Shown piece by piece: positions 31,926 through 42,100 of a stretch of DNA of 64,000 nt (its first letter is position 1; each line of letters starts with the position of its first letter). This DNA is from Roseovarius atlanticus. GTDB taxonomy: Bacteria > Pseudomonadota > Alphaproteobacteria > Rhodobacterales > Rhodobacteraceae. Below the pieces are notes generated by a model, which saw nothing but the letters and a program-made list of their open reading frames with translations, was not told where the DNA came from and ran no database searches. Both the position numbers and the translations under genes were made by a program. Where the stretch lies: positions 186,001 through 250,000 of the forward strand of contig NZ_LAXJ01000008.1 in the NCBI RefSeq assembly GCF_001441615.1. Reading direction: 5' to 3'.

Positions 31926-34766
31926 ATGGGCGAGCAGTCGAGGATCCTGGCGGTCCTGGGCCCGACGAATACCGGGAAGACCCATTTCGCGATCGAACGG
32001 ATGCTGGGCTATCGCACCGGCGTGATCGGCCTGCCGCTGCGCCTGCTGGCGCGAGAGGTCTATGACAAGATCGTCGCGGTGCGCGGCCCGTCGGTGGTGG
32101 CGCTGGTCACGGGCGAGGAACGGATCGTGCCGCCACGCACGCAATACTGGGTCTGCACGGTCGAGGCGATGCCCGAGGGGATGGGCGCGGATTTCGTGGC
32201 GGTGGATGAAATCCAACTGTGCGCCGATCCCGAGCGGGGGCATGTGTTCACCGACCGCCTGCTGCGGATGCGCGGGCAGAAAGAAACGCAGTTTCTGGGC
32301 GCGCACACCATGCGCGGGGCGATTGCGGCGCTGGTGCCGGGGGTGGAATTCATCGGCCGCGAGCGGATGAGCCAATTGACCTACACAGGTTCGAAAAAGA
32401 TAAGCAAAATGCCTGCTCGGTCGGCCATAGTGGGCTTTTCGGTTGAGAATGTGTATGCCTTTGCCGAACTCTTGCGCCGTCAGAAGGGCGGTGCAGCCGT
32501 CGTGATGGGCGCGCTGAGCCCCCGGACACGCAACGCGCAGGTGGATCTTTATCAGAATGGCGATGTGGATTACCTCGTGGCCACTGACGCCATCGGGATG
32601 GGGCTGAACCTGGACATCAACCACGTCGCGTTTTCCTCGCTGACGAAGTTCGACGGGCGGCGGATGCGCAACCTTGCCCCGAACGAGCTGGGCCAGATCG
32701 CGGGACGCGCGGGGCGGGGCATGACCAGCGGCACGTTCGGGGTGACGGGCGAGGCGCCGGAACTGCCGGACGACATGGCGCAGGCGATCATGGACCATCG
32801 CTTTACCCCCATCCGCAAGCTGGAATGGCGCAACGCGGCGCTGCAATTCGGGACGGTCGACGCGCTGATCGCGTCGCTGGAGCAAAAGCCCGAGGATGAT
32901 TGGCTGGCCCGCGCCCGTGAGGCGGATGACCTTGTCGTGCTGCGCACACTCGCCGGAGATGCCGAGATTGCCGCGCGGGCCAGTGATGGCGCGTCGGTGC
33001 GGCTTTTGTGGGATGTGTGCCGGGTGCCGGACTTTCGCGGGATAAGCCACGCGGAACATGCGGGGCTGCTCGAGCGTATATTCAGTGACCTGCACGAACA
33101 TGGCCGCGTCAGCGAGGAATGGCTGGCCGGGCACGTGGCGCGGATCGACCGGACGGACGGGGATATCGACACGCTCTCCAAGCGTTTGGCATATATCCGC
33201 ACATGGACCTATGTTGCCCAGCGAAAGGGTTGGGTCGGGGACGAAAACCATTGGCGCGGCACGACCCGCGCTGTAGAAGACCGCCTGTCGGACGCGTTGC
33301 ATGACGCGCTGACGCAAAGATTTGTGGACCGGCGCACCAGCGTGCTGATGCGCCGGCTCAAGCAGAAGGACGCCATCGTGGCCGAAGTGAATGACAAGGG
33401 TGAAGTGACCGTCGAAGGCGAATTCGTCGGACGGTTGGAAGGGTTCCGGTTCCGCCAGGACAAGACGGCGGGCGGGCAGGAGGCCAAGGCGCTGGCGCAA
33501 GCGAGCTTGCAAGCCCTGGCGCCGCATTTTCACCTGAGGGCGGACAAGTTCTATAACGCGCCCGACACCGAGATCGATTTCACCGAGCAGGGCGGCCTGA
33601 TGTGGGGCGAAAGCGCCGTGGGCAAGCTTGTGGCCGGTGCCGATCCGCTGAAGCCGCAGGTCGAGGCGTTCGTGGATGATACGGCCGGGCCAGAGGTGAT
33701 GCAGAAGGTGCAGCGCCGGCTGCAGCATTTTATCGACCGCAAGGTGGCGACGCTGTTCGAGCCGCTCTTGAACATCCAGCGGGACGAGGAATTGAGCGGG
33801 CTGGCGCGGGGCTTCGGCTTTCAGCTGGTCGAGAATTTCGGGATCATCCCGCGCGGCGAGGTGGCCGATGAGGTCAAGGCGCTGGACCAGGATGCGCGTG
33901 GGCAGTTGCGCAAGCATGGCGTGCGCTTTGGCCAGTTTACGATATTCATGCCGCTTTTGCTGAAGCCCGCGCCGACGCGGCTGCGGCTGGTGCTGTGGTC
34001 GCTCAAGATGGGGCTGCAGGAGTTCCCAGAGGCGCCGCCGCCGGGTCTGGTGACGGTGCCCGCCGGCACCAGTGCGCCGGCCGGGTATCACTCGATGTCG
34101 GGCTACCGCGCTGCCGGCGAGCGGGCGATCCGGATCGACATGCTGGAACGGCTGGCGGATATGCTGCGGTCCGAGGACAGCCGTGGCGGTTTCGAGGCCA
34201 ATGCCGACATGCTGTCGATCACCGGGATGACACTGGAGCAGTTCGCCGACCTGATGCAGGGCCTTGGCTACAAGGCCGAGCAGGGCGAGCGCGAGAAGGT
34301 CAAGCCGGTGGATGCCGCGCTGGACGATGCGCCGGAGCCGGCGGAAACGGGCGCGCTTGACGAGGGCGCGACCGCCGAGGACGCGGTGGAACAGATCGCG
34401 GAAGACGGCCTTGCGCCCGTCACCGAGGTGCCACCCGAGGAACCGGAGGTCGCGCCGGACATTCCCGAGATGTCCGAGACCGAGGTGCCGCTGGGCGACG
34501 TGCCGGATGCGGCCAAGGACGAGACCGAGATGGAGGTCTTCTATACCTTCACCTGGGCCGGGCGCGCGGCGAAAGCCCGTGGCGAGGGGCGTGGCAAGCC
34601 GCAGGGTGGCAAGCCGAGGCCCAAGGGCGGCAAGCCCAAAGGCAAGGGCAAGCCGCGTCGCGAGGACACCGCCAAAAGCTTTTCCTCGAAGCCTGCGAAG
34701 AAAGACAAGATTGACCCTGACAACCCCTTTGCCGCCGCCCTTATGGGGCTGAAGGACAAGTCGTGA
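31926..34766 (+). CDS. Suv3-like superfamily 2 RNA helicase
   Basis: A 946-residue helicase related to mitochondrial Suv3. Walker A is GPTNTGKT at residues 12-19 and the Walker B variant DEIQ is at 94-97. Motif VI type residues are in QIAGRAGRG, and ATDAIGMGLNLDI is the Suv3-type motif V. About 300 C-terminal residues are acidic, then Lys/Gly/Arg-rich (PKGGKPKGKGKPRR) and probably disordered, as in alphaproteobacterial members. It may assist RNA decay. It is followed directly by the S4 protein, with the stop one base before that ATG. Confidence 0.9.
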   Translation: MGEQSRILAVLGPTNTGKTHFAIERMLGYRTGVIGLPLRLLAREVYDKIVAVRGPSVVALVTGEERIVPPRTQYWVCTVEAMPEGMGADFVAVDEIQLCADPERGHVFTDRLLRMRGQKETQFLGAHTMRGAIAALVPGVEFIGRERMSQLTYTGSKKISKMPARSAIVGFSVENVYAFAELLRRQKGGAAVVMGALSPRTRNAQVDLYQNGDVDYLVATDAIGMGLNLDINHVAFSSLTKFDGRRMRNLAPNELGQIAGRAGRGMTSGTFGVTGEAPELPDDMAQAIMDHRFTPIRKLEWRNAALQFGTVDALIASLEQKPEDDWLARAREADDLVVLRTLAGDAEIAARASDGASVRLLWDVCRVPDFRGISHAEHAGLLERIFSDLHEHGRVSEEWLAGHVARIDRTDGDIDTLSKRLAYIRTWTYVAQRKGWVGDENHWRGTTRAVEDRLSDALHDALTQRFVDRRTSVLMRRLKQKDAIVAEVNDKGEVTVEGEFVGRLEGFRFRQDKTAGGQEAKALAQASLQALAPHFHLRADKFYNAPDTEIDFTEQGGLMWGESAVGKLVAGADPLKPQVEAFVDDTAGPEVMQKVQRRLQHFIDRKVATLFEPLLNIQRDEELSGLARGFGFQLVENFGIIPRGEVADEVKALDQDARGQLRKHGVRFGQFTIFMPLLLKPAPTRLRLVLWSLKMGLQEFPEAPPPGLVTVPAGTSAPAGYHSMSGYRAAGERAIRIDMLERLADMLRSEDSRGGFEANADMLSITGMTLEQFADLMQGLGYKAEQGEREKVKPVDAALDDAPEPAETGALDEGATAEDAVEQIAEDGLAPVTEVPPEEPEVAPDIPEMSETEVPLGDVPDAAKDETEMEVFYTFTWAGRAAKARGEGRGKPQGGKPRPKGGKPKGKGKPRREDTAKSFSSKPAKKDKIDPDNPFAAALMGLKDKS

Positions 34767-34767
34767 C

Positions 34768-35145
34768 ATGAGTGACGCGGGCCAGCCGAAGATACGGCTG
34801 GACAAGTGGCTGTGGCACGCGCGGTTCTTCAAGACCCGCAGCCTGGCCACGAAACTGGTCACCGGCGGTCATGTGCGGGTCAATTCGCAAAGGGTGTCGA
34901 AAGCCTCGTCGTCGGTGAAGCCGGGCGACGTGCTGACGTTTCCGAAGGAACGAGATATCCGGGTGATCCGCATCGTCGCGGTGGGCGAAAGGCGAGGGCC
35001 TGCACCGGAAGCGCAGGCGCTGTACGACGATCTGGATCCGCCGAAGCCGCGTGACTGGCAGGCGGAGCCGCAAAACCCGCGTTATGAAGGCAAGGGGCGG
35101 CCCACCAAGAAGGATCGCCGCAAGTTGGACCAGGAAACGCGATAG
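34768..35145 (+). CDS. S4-domain RNA-binding protein (Hsp15-like)
   Basis: A 125-residue protein with an S4 domain at the N-terminus: IRLDKWLWHARFFKTRSLATKLV and GGHVRVNSQRVSKASS. This is the pattern of Hsp15 (HslR), which binds stalled 50S subunits carrying nascent chains. The C-terminal third is basic and Pro-rich, with KGRPTKKDRRKLD. It starts one base after the helicase stop, so the two are translationally linked. Confidence 0.9.
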   Translation: MSDAGQPKIRLDKWLWHARFFKTRSLATKLVTGGHVRVNSQRVSKASSSVKPGDVLTFPKERDIRVIRIVAVGERRGPAPEAQALYDDLDPPKPRDWQAEPQNPRYEGKGRPTKKDRRKLDQETR

Positions 35146-35229
35146 TCCGGCGCAGATCGGCGTCTGGCGCTTGAATGATGCGCCGGACTGGATTACGTCA
35201 GCGCGAAGAGACAAGGACCGGGGCGAAAA

Positions 35230-35568
35230 ATGACCTATATCGTCAATGACAGTTGCATCGCGTGCAAATACACCGACTGCGTGGAGGTGTGCCCCGTGGA
35301 TTGTTTCTACGAGGGGGAGAACATGCTGGTGATCCACCCCGACGAGTGCATCGATTGCGGCGTCTGCGAGCCGGAATGCCCCGCCGATGCCATCCGCCCG
35401 GACACCGAGCCGGACATGGAGAAATGGGTGGAGTTCAACCGCAAGTACTCTGAGATGTGGCCGGTGATCGTGACCAAGAAGGATCCGCTGCCGGACGCGG
35501 ACGAGCGCGACGGGGAAGAGGGCAAGCTGGAGAAGTACTTTTCCGAGGCGCCGGGCGAAGGCGGCTGA
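35230..35568 (+). CDS. fdxA: Seven-iron ferredoxin FdxA
   Basis: A 112-residue ferredoxin of the 7Fe type. [14 protein letters not shown] provides cysteines of the 3Fe-4S cluster and [12 protein letters not shown] those of the 4Fe-4S cluster. The C-terminal extension after residue 60 contains [17 protein letters not shown], as in Azotobacter-type FdxA. It donates electrons at low potential in the cytoplasm. GGGGCG precedes the ATG. In alphaproteobacteria fdxA often sits next to carD, as here, after a 311-base gap. Confidence 0.94.
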   Translation: MTYIVNDSCIACKYTDCVEVCPVDCFYEGENMLVIHPDECIDCGVCEPECPADAIRPDTEPDMEKWVEFNRKYSEMWPVIVTKKDPLPDADERDGEEGKLEKYFSEAPGEGG

Positions 35569-35641
35569 GGCAGCGCCCGCAGGCATGACCCGATTCGTTT
35601 GATCAAACGGCCAAGGGTTCGTGTGTTGCGTTAAGAGTGTC

Positions 35642-35670
35642 CTTTAAGGGCATGCCTGCGCAACTATAAT
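35642..35670 (+). promoter_or_regulatory. Promoter candidate upstream of carD
   Basis: A consensus TATAAT at 35665-35670 lies in the 311-base stretch (35569-35879) between fdxA and carD. The -35 region at a 17-base distance (CTTTAA) is poor. Beyond this the stretch contains no other gene or clear structure; a second T-rich part (CACCTTTTTTGTGATACACTG) around 35702-35722 could carry another promoter. Confidence 0.4.
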
Positions 35671-35879
35671 CTGGGTCGCGCTGTGAGCCTGCTTCCAGCG
35701 GCACCTTTTTTGTGATACACTGCCGTTACAAATGTAGACACCGCCCATATAACATCCATCTGCCCGCGCTGACGCATGGGAGGTGGATTTCTTTGTGCTT
35801 GACGTCAGACCCTGTTGGCCCGCTGCCCCGGGAGATGCTCCGCCAAGTTTGAACTGGGAAGCTTGTGAGGAAAACCTGA

Positions 35880-36389
35880 ATGAGCAAATCGAAGAAGTCC
35901 GAGTTTCGCCCTGACGATTACGTTGTGTACCCTGCGCACGGCGTTGGCCAGATCATGTCGATCGAGAAGCAGGATATTGCCGGGATCGAACTGGAGCTGT
36001 TCGTCATCTCGTTCGAGAAGGACAAGATGACGTTGCGGGTTCCGACCCACAAGGCGACCGAAATCGGGATGCGCAGCCTGTCCAGCCCCGACGTGGTGTC
36101 GAAGGCGATGACCACGCTGAAAGGCAAGGCGAAGGTCAAGCGCGCCATGTGGTCGCGCCGGGCCCAGGAATACGAACAGAAGATCAACTCGGGCGACCTG
36201 ATCGCGATTGCCGAAGTGGTGCGCGACCTGCACCGCACCGACGATCAGCGCGAACAGAGCTATTCCGAGCGCCAGCTGTACGAGGCGGCGCTGGAACGCC
36301 TGACCCGTGAAGTGGCCGCTGTCAGCGGCGGTGACGAGGTGCAGGCTGCCAAGGAAGTGGACGAGGTGCTGGTGTCGCGCGCGGCGTGA
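35880..36389 (+). CDS. carD: CarD-family transcriptional regulator
   Basis: A 169-residue protein of the CarD/CdnL family. The N-terminal RNA-polymerase-interacting Tudor-like domain starts with FRPDDYVVYPAHGVGQI, and a helical C-terminal domain with WSRRAQEYEQKINSGDL follows. It stabilises the open complex at promoters, including rRNA promoters, in many bacteria. GAGGAAA lies five to nine bases before the ATG. A clear intrinsic terminator follows 25 bases after the stop. Confidence 0.92.
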   Translation: MSKSKKSEFRPDDYVVYPAHGVGQIMSIEKQDIAGIELELFVISFEKDKMTLRVPTHKATEIGMRSLSSPDVVSKAMTTLKGKAKVKRAMWSRRAQEYEQKINSGDLIAIAEVVRDLHRTDDQREQSYSERQLYEAALERLTREVAAVSGGDEVQAAKEVDEVLVSRAA

Positions 36390-36413
36390 TCCAGACCAGA
36401 ATTTGAAAAGAAG

Positions 36414-36441
36414 GGCCGTGCCGAAGGGCGCGGCCTTTTTC
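36414..36441 (+). terminator. Intrinsic terminator of carD
   Basis: GGCCGTGCC and GGCGCGGCC form a nine-pair stem with a GAAG loop, followed by five T residues (36436-36440). Confidence 0.88.
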
Positions 36442-36456
36442 GTTTGGGCCGGCCCG

Positions 36457-36933
36457 TCAGGTTGCGTGGGGCGCCGCTTGCGTCTCTGCCAGGCTCATCA
36501 GGTACTGGCGGAACGCGTCGTCCTCGCCTTCGAGCAGGGCCGGCAGCGAGGCGCGGAAGTCCTCGCGGTGGCACCATTCGATCATGTCATCTTTCCATGA
36601 CAGCCACTGACGTTTCGCATCGCCCTGCAAGTCGTCGGTGTAAAGGATGATGAACGCCTTCTCGAACAGGGACACCAGCATTCTGAAAATGATCTCGGTG
36701 CGTTCGCGCTGTTCATCCGAGACAGGCTCGGGCAGGGACATGCGGCTCATCAGCAGGAGGTCGGAATTGTCCATCACCAGCCTGAGAAAGTTGTCGTACT
36801 CTTCCGACAGGTGCCGGTGAAGCTCGCTCATTTCGTTCTTTCGGCGCAAGCGTTCTTCGCGCAGAATCACGAAGATCGCGGCGGGAAAGCCGAGTATCGT
36901 CACGACATAGCTGAGTGCTTCAAGCCAGAGCAT
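36457..36933 (-). CDS. Uncharacterised protein with N-terminal membrane helix (DUF4760-like)
   Basis: A 158-residue protein with one membrane helix (about 6-24) and a cytoplasmic helical domain, KNEMSELHRHLSEEYDNFLRLV. Later parts contain FEKAFIILYTDDL and WLSWKDDMIEWCHREDF. This layout is like the DUF4760 group of membrane-linked helical proteins. No enzymatic motif is seen. It is on the minus strand between the carD terminator and the antiporter gene end. Confidence 0.65.
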   Translation of the reverse strand: MLWLEALSYVVTILGFPAAIFVILREERLRRKNEMSELHRHLSEEYDNFLRLVMDNSDLLLMSRMSLPEPVSDEQRERTEIIFRMLVSLFEKAFIILYTDDLQGDAKRQWLSWKDDMIEWCHREDFRASLPALLEGEDDAFRQYLMSLAETQAAPHAT

Positions 36934-37039
36934 TCTGCGCGCGGTGCCTTCTTTTTCGGATACCTGATACCGTCATAGCATCTGCGCGCCGGATTGGCAC
37001 AGGTGACATGCGCAGCCGCCACGGCGCAACAGGCTGCAT

Positions 37040-38968
37040 TCAAGCCTTCTTGCGGTCGTCGGAGATGTCCTCGGCGGCTTTCTCCTCGAGTTGCGACAGC
37101 AGCATGGTCTGCAATTCGGCCTCCAGCTCCTTGGCGCGCTTGATGTAGGCGCCGTTCTGGATGGTGGGAATGTTGGGGTCCCACAGCGCCGCAAGGTCAC
37201 GCACCGAGTCGCGGTCGTGGTGGTAGAAGGTCTTTTGCAGCTCTGCCGCCTCGAATTCGGTCAGGCCCATGTTTTCCAGCACGTAGCGCCCGGCGCGCAG
37301 GGAACTGTCGAAAAGTTCGCGCACGATGTCGTTGGCGCCGGCCTTGTAGAGCCGGAAGACGTGGGTGCGGTCGCGGGCGCGGGCGACGATGTGCAGGTCA
37401 GGCCGTTCGCGCCGGGCAAAGGCCACCAAGCGCGTGGTGGCGTCGGCGTCGTCGAGCGCGGCCACCAGCACCTTGGCGTCGGCAAGGCCAGCGGCATGAA
37501 GCAGGTCGGGCCGGCCCGGATCGCCCAGAAAGCCCTTGATGCCAAAGCGCCGCATCCGCTGGATCGCCTCGAGGTCATGGTCGAGCACGACGGTTTCGAA
37601 GCCCGAGGAGCGGACCATGCGGTTGACGATCTGCCCGAAGCGTCCGATTCCGGCGATGATCACGGGGCCCTTGGCGTCGATTTCGTCGGCCTCTTGCGCA
37701 TCTGAAGGGTCGGTCATGCGGGTCGACAGGTAGTCGTAGAGGATGAACAGAAGCGGTGTGATCAGCATGGAGATGGCGATGACCAGCAGAAGCGTTTCGC
37801 GCAGCTCGGGCGGGATCACGTTGTTCTGACCGGAAAAGTTGATCAGCACGAAGCCGAATTCACCCGCCTGCGCGAGGCCCAGCGTGAAGAGCCACAGGTT
37901 GTGGCCCTTGAGCCCGAAGATGCGCCCCAGCCCGTAAAGGATGCCGCCCTTGATCAGGATGACGGCGAACGCGAGCCCCATGATGGTGAAGAACGAGGCG
38001 AAGAGGATGGAAAAGTTGATGCCCGCGCCCACGGTGATGAAGAAGAGGCCCAGAAGCAGGCCCTTGAAGGGTTCGATATCGCTTTCCAGCTCGTGGCGGA
38101 ATTCCGACGACGCCAGGACGACGCCTGCGAGAAAGGCCCCGAGCGCGGGGGACAGGCCCACGAGGCTCATCACGAAAGCGATGCCGACGACGATCAGCAA
38201 GGCGAGCGCGGTGTACATCTCGCGCAGGCGGGCGTGGTGGATGAAGCGGAAGACGGGGCGGGTGGCATAGACGCCGAAGATGATGATGCCGGCCACGGCC
38301 CCCAACGTCAGCAGGGTGACGCCCCAGCCCGGCAGACTGTCGATCATGGATTGCGCCACCTGTGCGGGCGCGCCGCCATGGTCGCCTTCGGCGGCGTGGC
38401 CTTCGTCGGCCAGGCGTTGCAGGGTCTCGCCAAGGATCATGTCGGGGGTCTTGGGCAGGGCCAGGAGCGGCAGCAAGGCCAGCATAGGGATGACGGCGAT
38501 GTCCTGTGTCAGCAGCACCGAAAAGGTCGAGCGCCCGCCGCCGGTCTGCATCAAGCCCTTTTCCGACAGTGTTTGCAGCACGATGGCGGTGGAGGACAGC
38601 GCGAAGACCATGCCGATGGCCAGCGCCACGGACCAGACCACGCCGAGCGCCATGCAGCCGGCCATCACGGCCGCCGTGGTGAGCGTGATCTGCAAGCCGC
38701 CCAGTCCAATGAGCTTGTGCCGCATGTCCCAAAGCGCCTTGGGTTCCAGCTCGAGCCCGATGATGAAGAGCATCATGACCACGCCGAATTCGGCGAAATG
38801 CTGCAATTCCTCGGTGTCGTGGCCGCCCAGCAGACCGGGAATGTGACCGATGGCGATACCGGCGGCAAGGTAGCCCAGCACAGAGCCGAGGCCCAGCCGG
38901 GCCGCCAGCGGGACCGCGATCACCGCGGCGGCGAGGAAAACCGTGGCCTGAAAGAAAAACCCTTCCAT
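37040..38968 (-). CDS. Monovalent cation/proton antiporter with TrkA-N domain (KefB/KefC-like)
   Basis: A 642-residue CPA2 antiporter. About thirteen membrane helices occupy the first 400 residues. A Rossmann-type TrkA-N domain with VIIAGIGRFGQIVNRMV near residue 430 follows, and then a helical tail of about 90 residues. The order matches KefB/KefC glutathione-gated K+ efflux systems; the gating ligand cannot be seen. The start at 38968 has GGAG upstream; the frame extends 32 codons further without family likeness. The Lys-rich C-terminus ends in DDRKKA. Confidence 0.9.
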   Translation of the reverse strand: MEGFFFQATVFLAAAVIAVPLAARLGLGSVLGYLAAGIAIGHIPGLLGGHDTEELQHFAEFGVVMMLFIIGLELEPKALWDMRHKLIGLGGLQITLTTAAVMAGCMALGVVWSVALAIGMVFALSSTAIVLQTLSEKGLMQTGGGRSTFSVLLTQDIAVIPMLALLPLLALPKTPDMILGETLQRLADEGHAAEGDHGGAPAQVAQSMIDSLPGWGVTLLTLGAVAGIIIFGVYATRPVFRFIHHARLREMYTALALLIVVGIAFVMSLVGLSPALGAFLAGVVLASSEFRHELESDIEPFKGLLLGLFFITVGAGINFSILFASFFTIMGLAFAVILIKGGILYGLGRIFGLKGHNLWLFTLGLAQAGEFGFVLINFSGQNNVIPPELRETLLLVIAISMLITPLLFILYDYLSTRMTDPSDAQEADEIDAKGPVIIAGIGRFGQIVNRMVRSSGFETVVLDHDLEAIQRMRRFGIKGFLGDPGRPDLLHAAGLADAKVLVAALDDADATTRLVAFARRERPDLHIVARARDRTHVFRLYKAGANDIVRELFDSSLRAGRYVLENMGLTEFEAAELQKTFYHHDRDSVRDLAALWDPNIPTIQNGAYIKRAKELEAELQTMLLSQLEEKAAEDISDDRKKA

Positions 38969-39159
38969 GGGACTCCTGCGACGTTTTCGGGAGTGGGGCG
39001 ACGCGCCGCCACGGTCAGAGTATGCGGTGCGGGTGACGCTTGTGCAAACGGCTTGGCGGATCAACCGGCCTCAGGGCACGACTTTTTCACGCACGGCGGC
39101 CCGTCAGGCTTTGGGGCCGACATTTTTTCAGCAGTGGCAGAGACGTGGCCAGGGCCGGA

Positions 39160-42100
39160 TCAGCCGCGTGGCATGGTCAGTGTCACCGAGCGCCCGGATT
39201 TCACGTAACGCAGGTCGCTGGTGCCGATGGCGGCGACGCGCCCGCCGTCCAGCCGGTCGCCGACCTTGACCTTCTTGTAGCTGCCATTGGCCAGGCGCAC
39301 GAGGGCGCGACGGTTGGAATTGCTGCCGTAGACGCCGATGAGATTGACCTGGCGCATACGCAGCGCGTTCTTTTCGGTTGCGGCCCGCGCAACGGTGGTG
39401 GGGGTCGGACCGCTGGGCGCAATGCGCTGGTTGCGGGGCACGGCGACGGCGGCGGAGCGCGTTTCCTGCTGTTCGGCAAGGCGCTGGCTGCGCTGAACGA
39501 TGCGGTCGAAATTGCGGGGCCGGGCGTTGGGCTTGACCGAGACCTTGACGGCCTGGGCGGTCGCGCCGGCGAAGGGATCGGGGGGCTGGACGGCGGCGGC
39601 GGCCTGAAGGGCGGCGTTGACGGCCTCGGGGTCGGGCGAGACGGCTTCGGACGTGGCGGCGGCGGCCGCAGCCGCGGCGGTAGAGGCCGCGGCGGCCTGT
39701 TCGGCCAGTTCCTGAGCGCTTTTCGGGCGCAGGCGGGGACGCAGCGAGGCAAGTTCGTCCCGCGTGCGGCCCCCCAGCGTTTCGCGCTGGTTGGTCTCGG
39801 ACAGGTCGCCGGGCCGGACACGGGGACGCAGCGCGGCGATGCGTTCAAGCGCCTCGATGCGCGCGGCGGCCTCGGCGGGGTCCTCGCCCGGTTGGGCCAG
39901 GGTTTCCGCCGGGCGGTCCGGCGGCACGAGCGCGGGCTGACCGGCATAGACCAGAATGCCATCGGGGGTCAGCGCGCCTTCGGGCGTCGGCTGTACCAAG
40001 CCACGCGTGTCCATGGTGAACATCGTGTCGGCGGCGGCGGGATCGGCGGGCGTGTCGGGGCGCGTGTCGCCGCGCAGGCTGTCGGGCGTGGGCAGGGCGA
40101 CCGCATCCTGCTCGACGACCTTGGGATCGATCGAGGTGAGGTAGAAGTCGTCGAGGCTTTGGGTGCCGGGATCGGTGGGCGCCTCGGGGGCGCGTTGCCA
40201 GATGCCGGTAACGGCATAACGGGTACGCGCCTGCTGGTCGGTCAGTTCTGCCGGATTCGGTTCTGGCTGCGGATCGGCAAGGGGTGTTTCGGTGCCGTCC
40301 GAGGTGACGCCGGGCAGGGCGGCGAGAACGCTTTCGCCGGCATCGGCGTCATCGATCTCGGGCGCGGAGGTGCCGGCGGTGTCGCCGGACGGAAGCTCGG
40401 CGTCCGGGGTTGCGGCGATCTGTTCATCGGCGTCGGGGGTGCCGCGCAGCACGCGTGAAATGCCGTCTTCGAGGAAGATCGAGGCCCAGGCGGCCACACC
40501 CACGAGGAAGATCAGCAGCACCGCCGTCAGGATCAGGCCCAGAAAGCGCGGCTTGCCCCCGACAGCGGCGGGCTTGCGCGCGCCGAAGACGGTCATGCGC
40601 TGGCGTTCCTGCTCGCGCTGGGCCTCGGGCGAGGGGCGTGGGGCGGTGCGCGTGGCCTGGTGCTTGTCGGGCTTGGGCGCCTTGCGGCGCGAGAAGAACG
40701 ACAGGGCGCCGGAGGGGGACCCCGCCGGGGCTTTGCCCGCGATGGCAGGCGCGGCAAGGGGCGCGTTGGGGGTATCGTCCGGCAGGTCGAAACCCGCCGG
40801 TTCGGCACGGTCCGCCATGAAGGCGGGCGGCGGCGGAATATCACCGCCATCGTCCTCTTCTTCGGGGGACGAGTGTGTCGAAACCGCGTCGTCTGACAGA
40901 TTTGAGGCCGGCGAAGTCAGGCGGGCGTCGTCGGACGGACGCAGCGTGGCGCCGATCCGCGCGGCGGCCTCGTCGGACAAAGCATCCTGCGGCGTGCCGG
41001 TGACCTTGGCGGCAGCGGCGTCACTGACCGGGGGCGGCGCGGCGGTGAGCGTGGGCTCGGTGCGCGGCGCCTCACGTGGAGCGGACTCGGGGCTGGGCGC
41101 GCTGGTGTCGCGTGTGGCGCCGGTCAGGCGGCGTGGGGCGGTCGGCAACGCGTCGCGCCGGGCGCGAATCGAGCTGAAGGCAACCGGGACGGTGTCTGGC
41201 TCTGACAGGGCGTCGGGCACCTCGCCGGTGATGCCGGTCTCTGTGTCCTCGGACGTCGTGCCGGTGTCGGTGTACGCCTCAGCGGTCGCCGGGCCGGGTG
41301 TGGGGCTTGGCGGAATGTCCGGGTCCGGCGTTGGCGTCGGAGTGGGCGGAATGTCGGGCTGTGGCGTCGGGGGCACGTCCGGCTGAGGCTCGGGATCGAT
41401 TTCAGGTTCGATCTCGGGCTCGGGCGCGGGGGGCGTGCCGGGCGCGGGGGGCACTTCGGGCTCGGGCTCGGGCGGCAGGTCGGGTTCCGGCGCGGGGGGC
41501 ACTTCGGGCTCGGGCCCGGGCGGAAGGTCAGGCTCTGGCGTGGGCGGTATTTCGGGGTCGGGCGTCGACGCGGCTGCGGGCGCGCCCTCCAACTCGGTTT
41601 CGGGGGCTGCGGTGGGGGCCGCGCCTGCGGCGGCGCTGTGCAGAGGCGCCGTGCCGATGACCCGGATGGCGGCGGTGTCGCGGTCGATGCGGCCACCTTC
41701 GGGCAGAAGAGCCGTTGCGCCGGCCGCCTCGCCGAACCACGGCTCGCCCACGAAATCGCGCCCTTCGGGGACGGCGACGAAGCATAGCGGGTTGAAGCCA
41801 TGTTCGGTGGCGAAGGCCTCGGCCTCGGCCAGGGTTTCGCGGGCCACGGCGGCGACATGCACTTGCCCTGCGGAAATCGACCAGTCATAGGCCAGATCGT
41901 CGACGGCGTAGGGCGTCGCCCCGTCAAGGGCGCGATGCACGGCGGAGGCGATCTCGTCCGCCTCAAGCCCTTCGGAGTCGAATTGGATAAAGCGAATCTG
42001 GTCGTTGGGAATGACCAGCTTGGACCGGATCGGGTTGTTGTCGAGCTGTTCCGCCCGCTGGCGAAGCTGCGCGAGCGCGCCGGTCAGGTCGGGCGTGTCG

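Noticed and set aside
31404-34862. A 1152-residue open frame on the minus strand opposite the Suv3-like helicase
   Set aside because: It lies entirely antisense to a gene with clear helicase motifs, is rich in Arg, His and Gly as expected for a shadow in GC-rich DNA, and has no recognisable domain.
41296-41560. CRISPR-like or tandem DNA repeat
   Set aside because: The repetition is coding for Pro/Glu units in a long gene, with no spacers or constant direct repeats.
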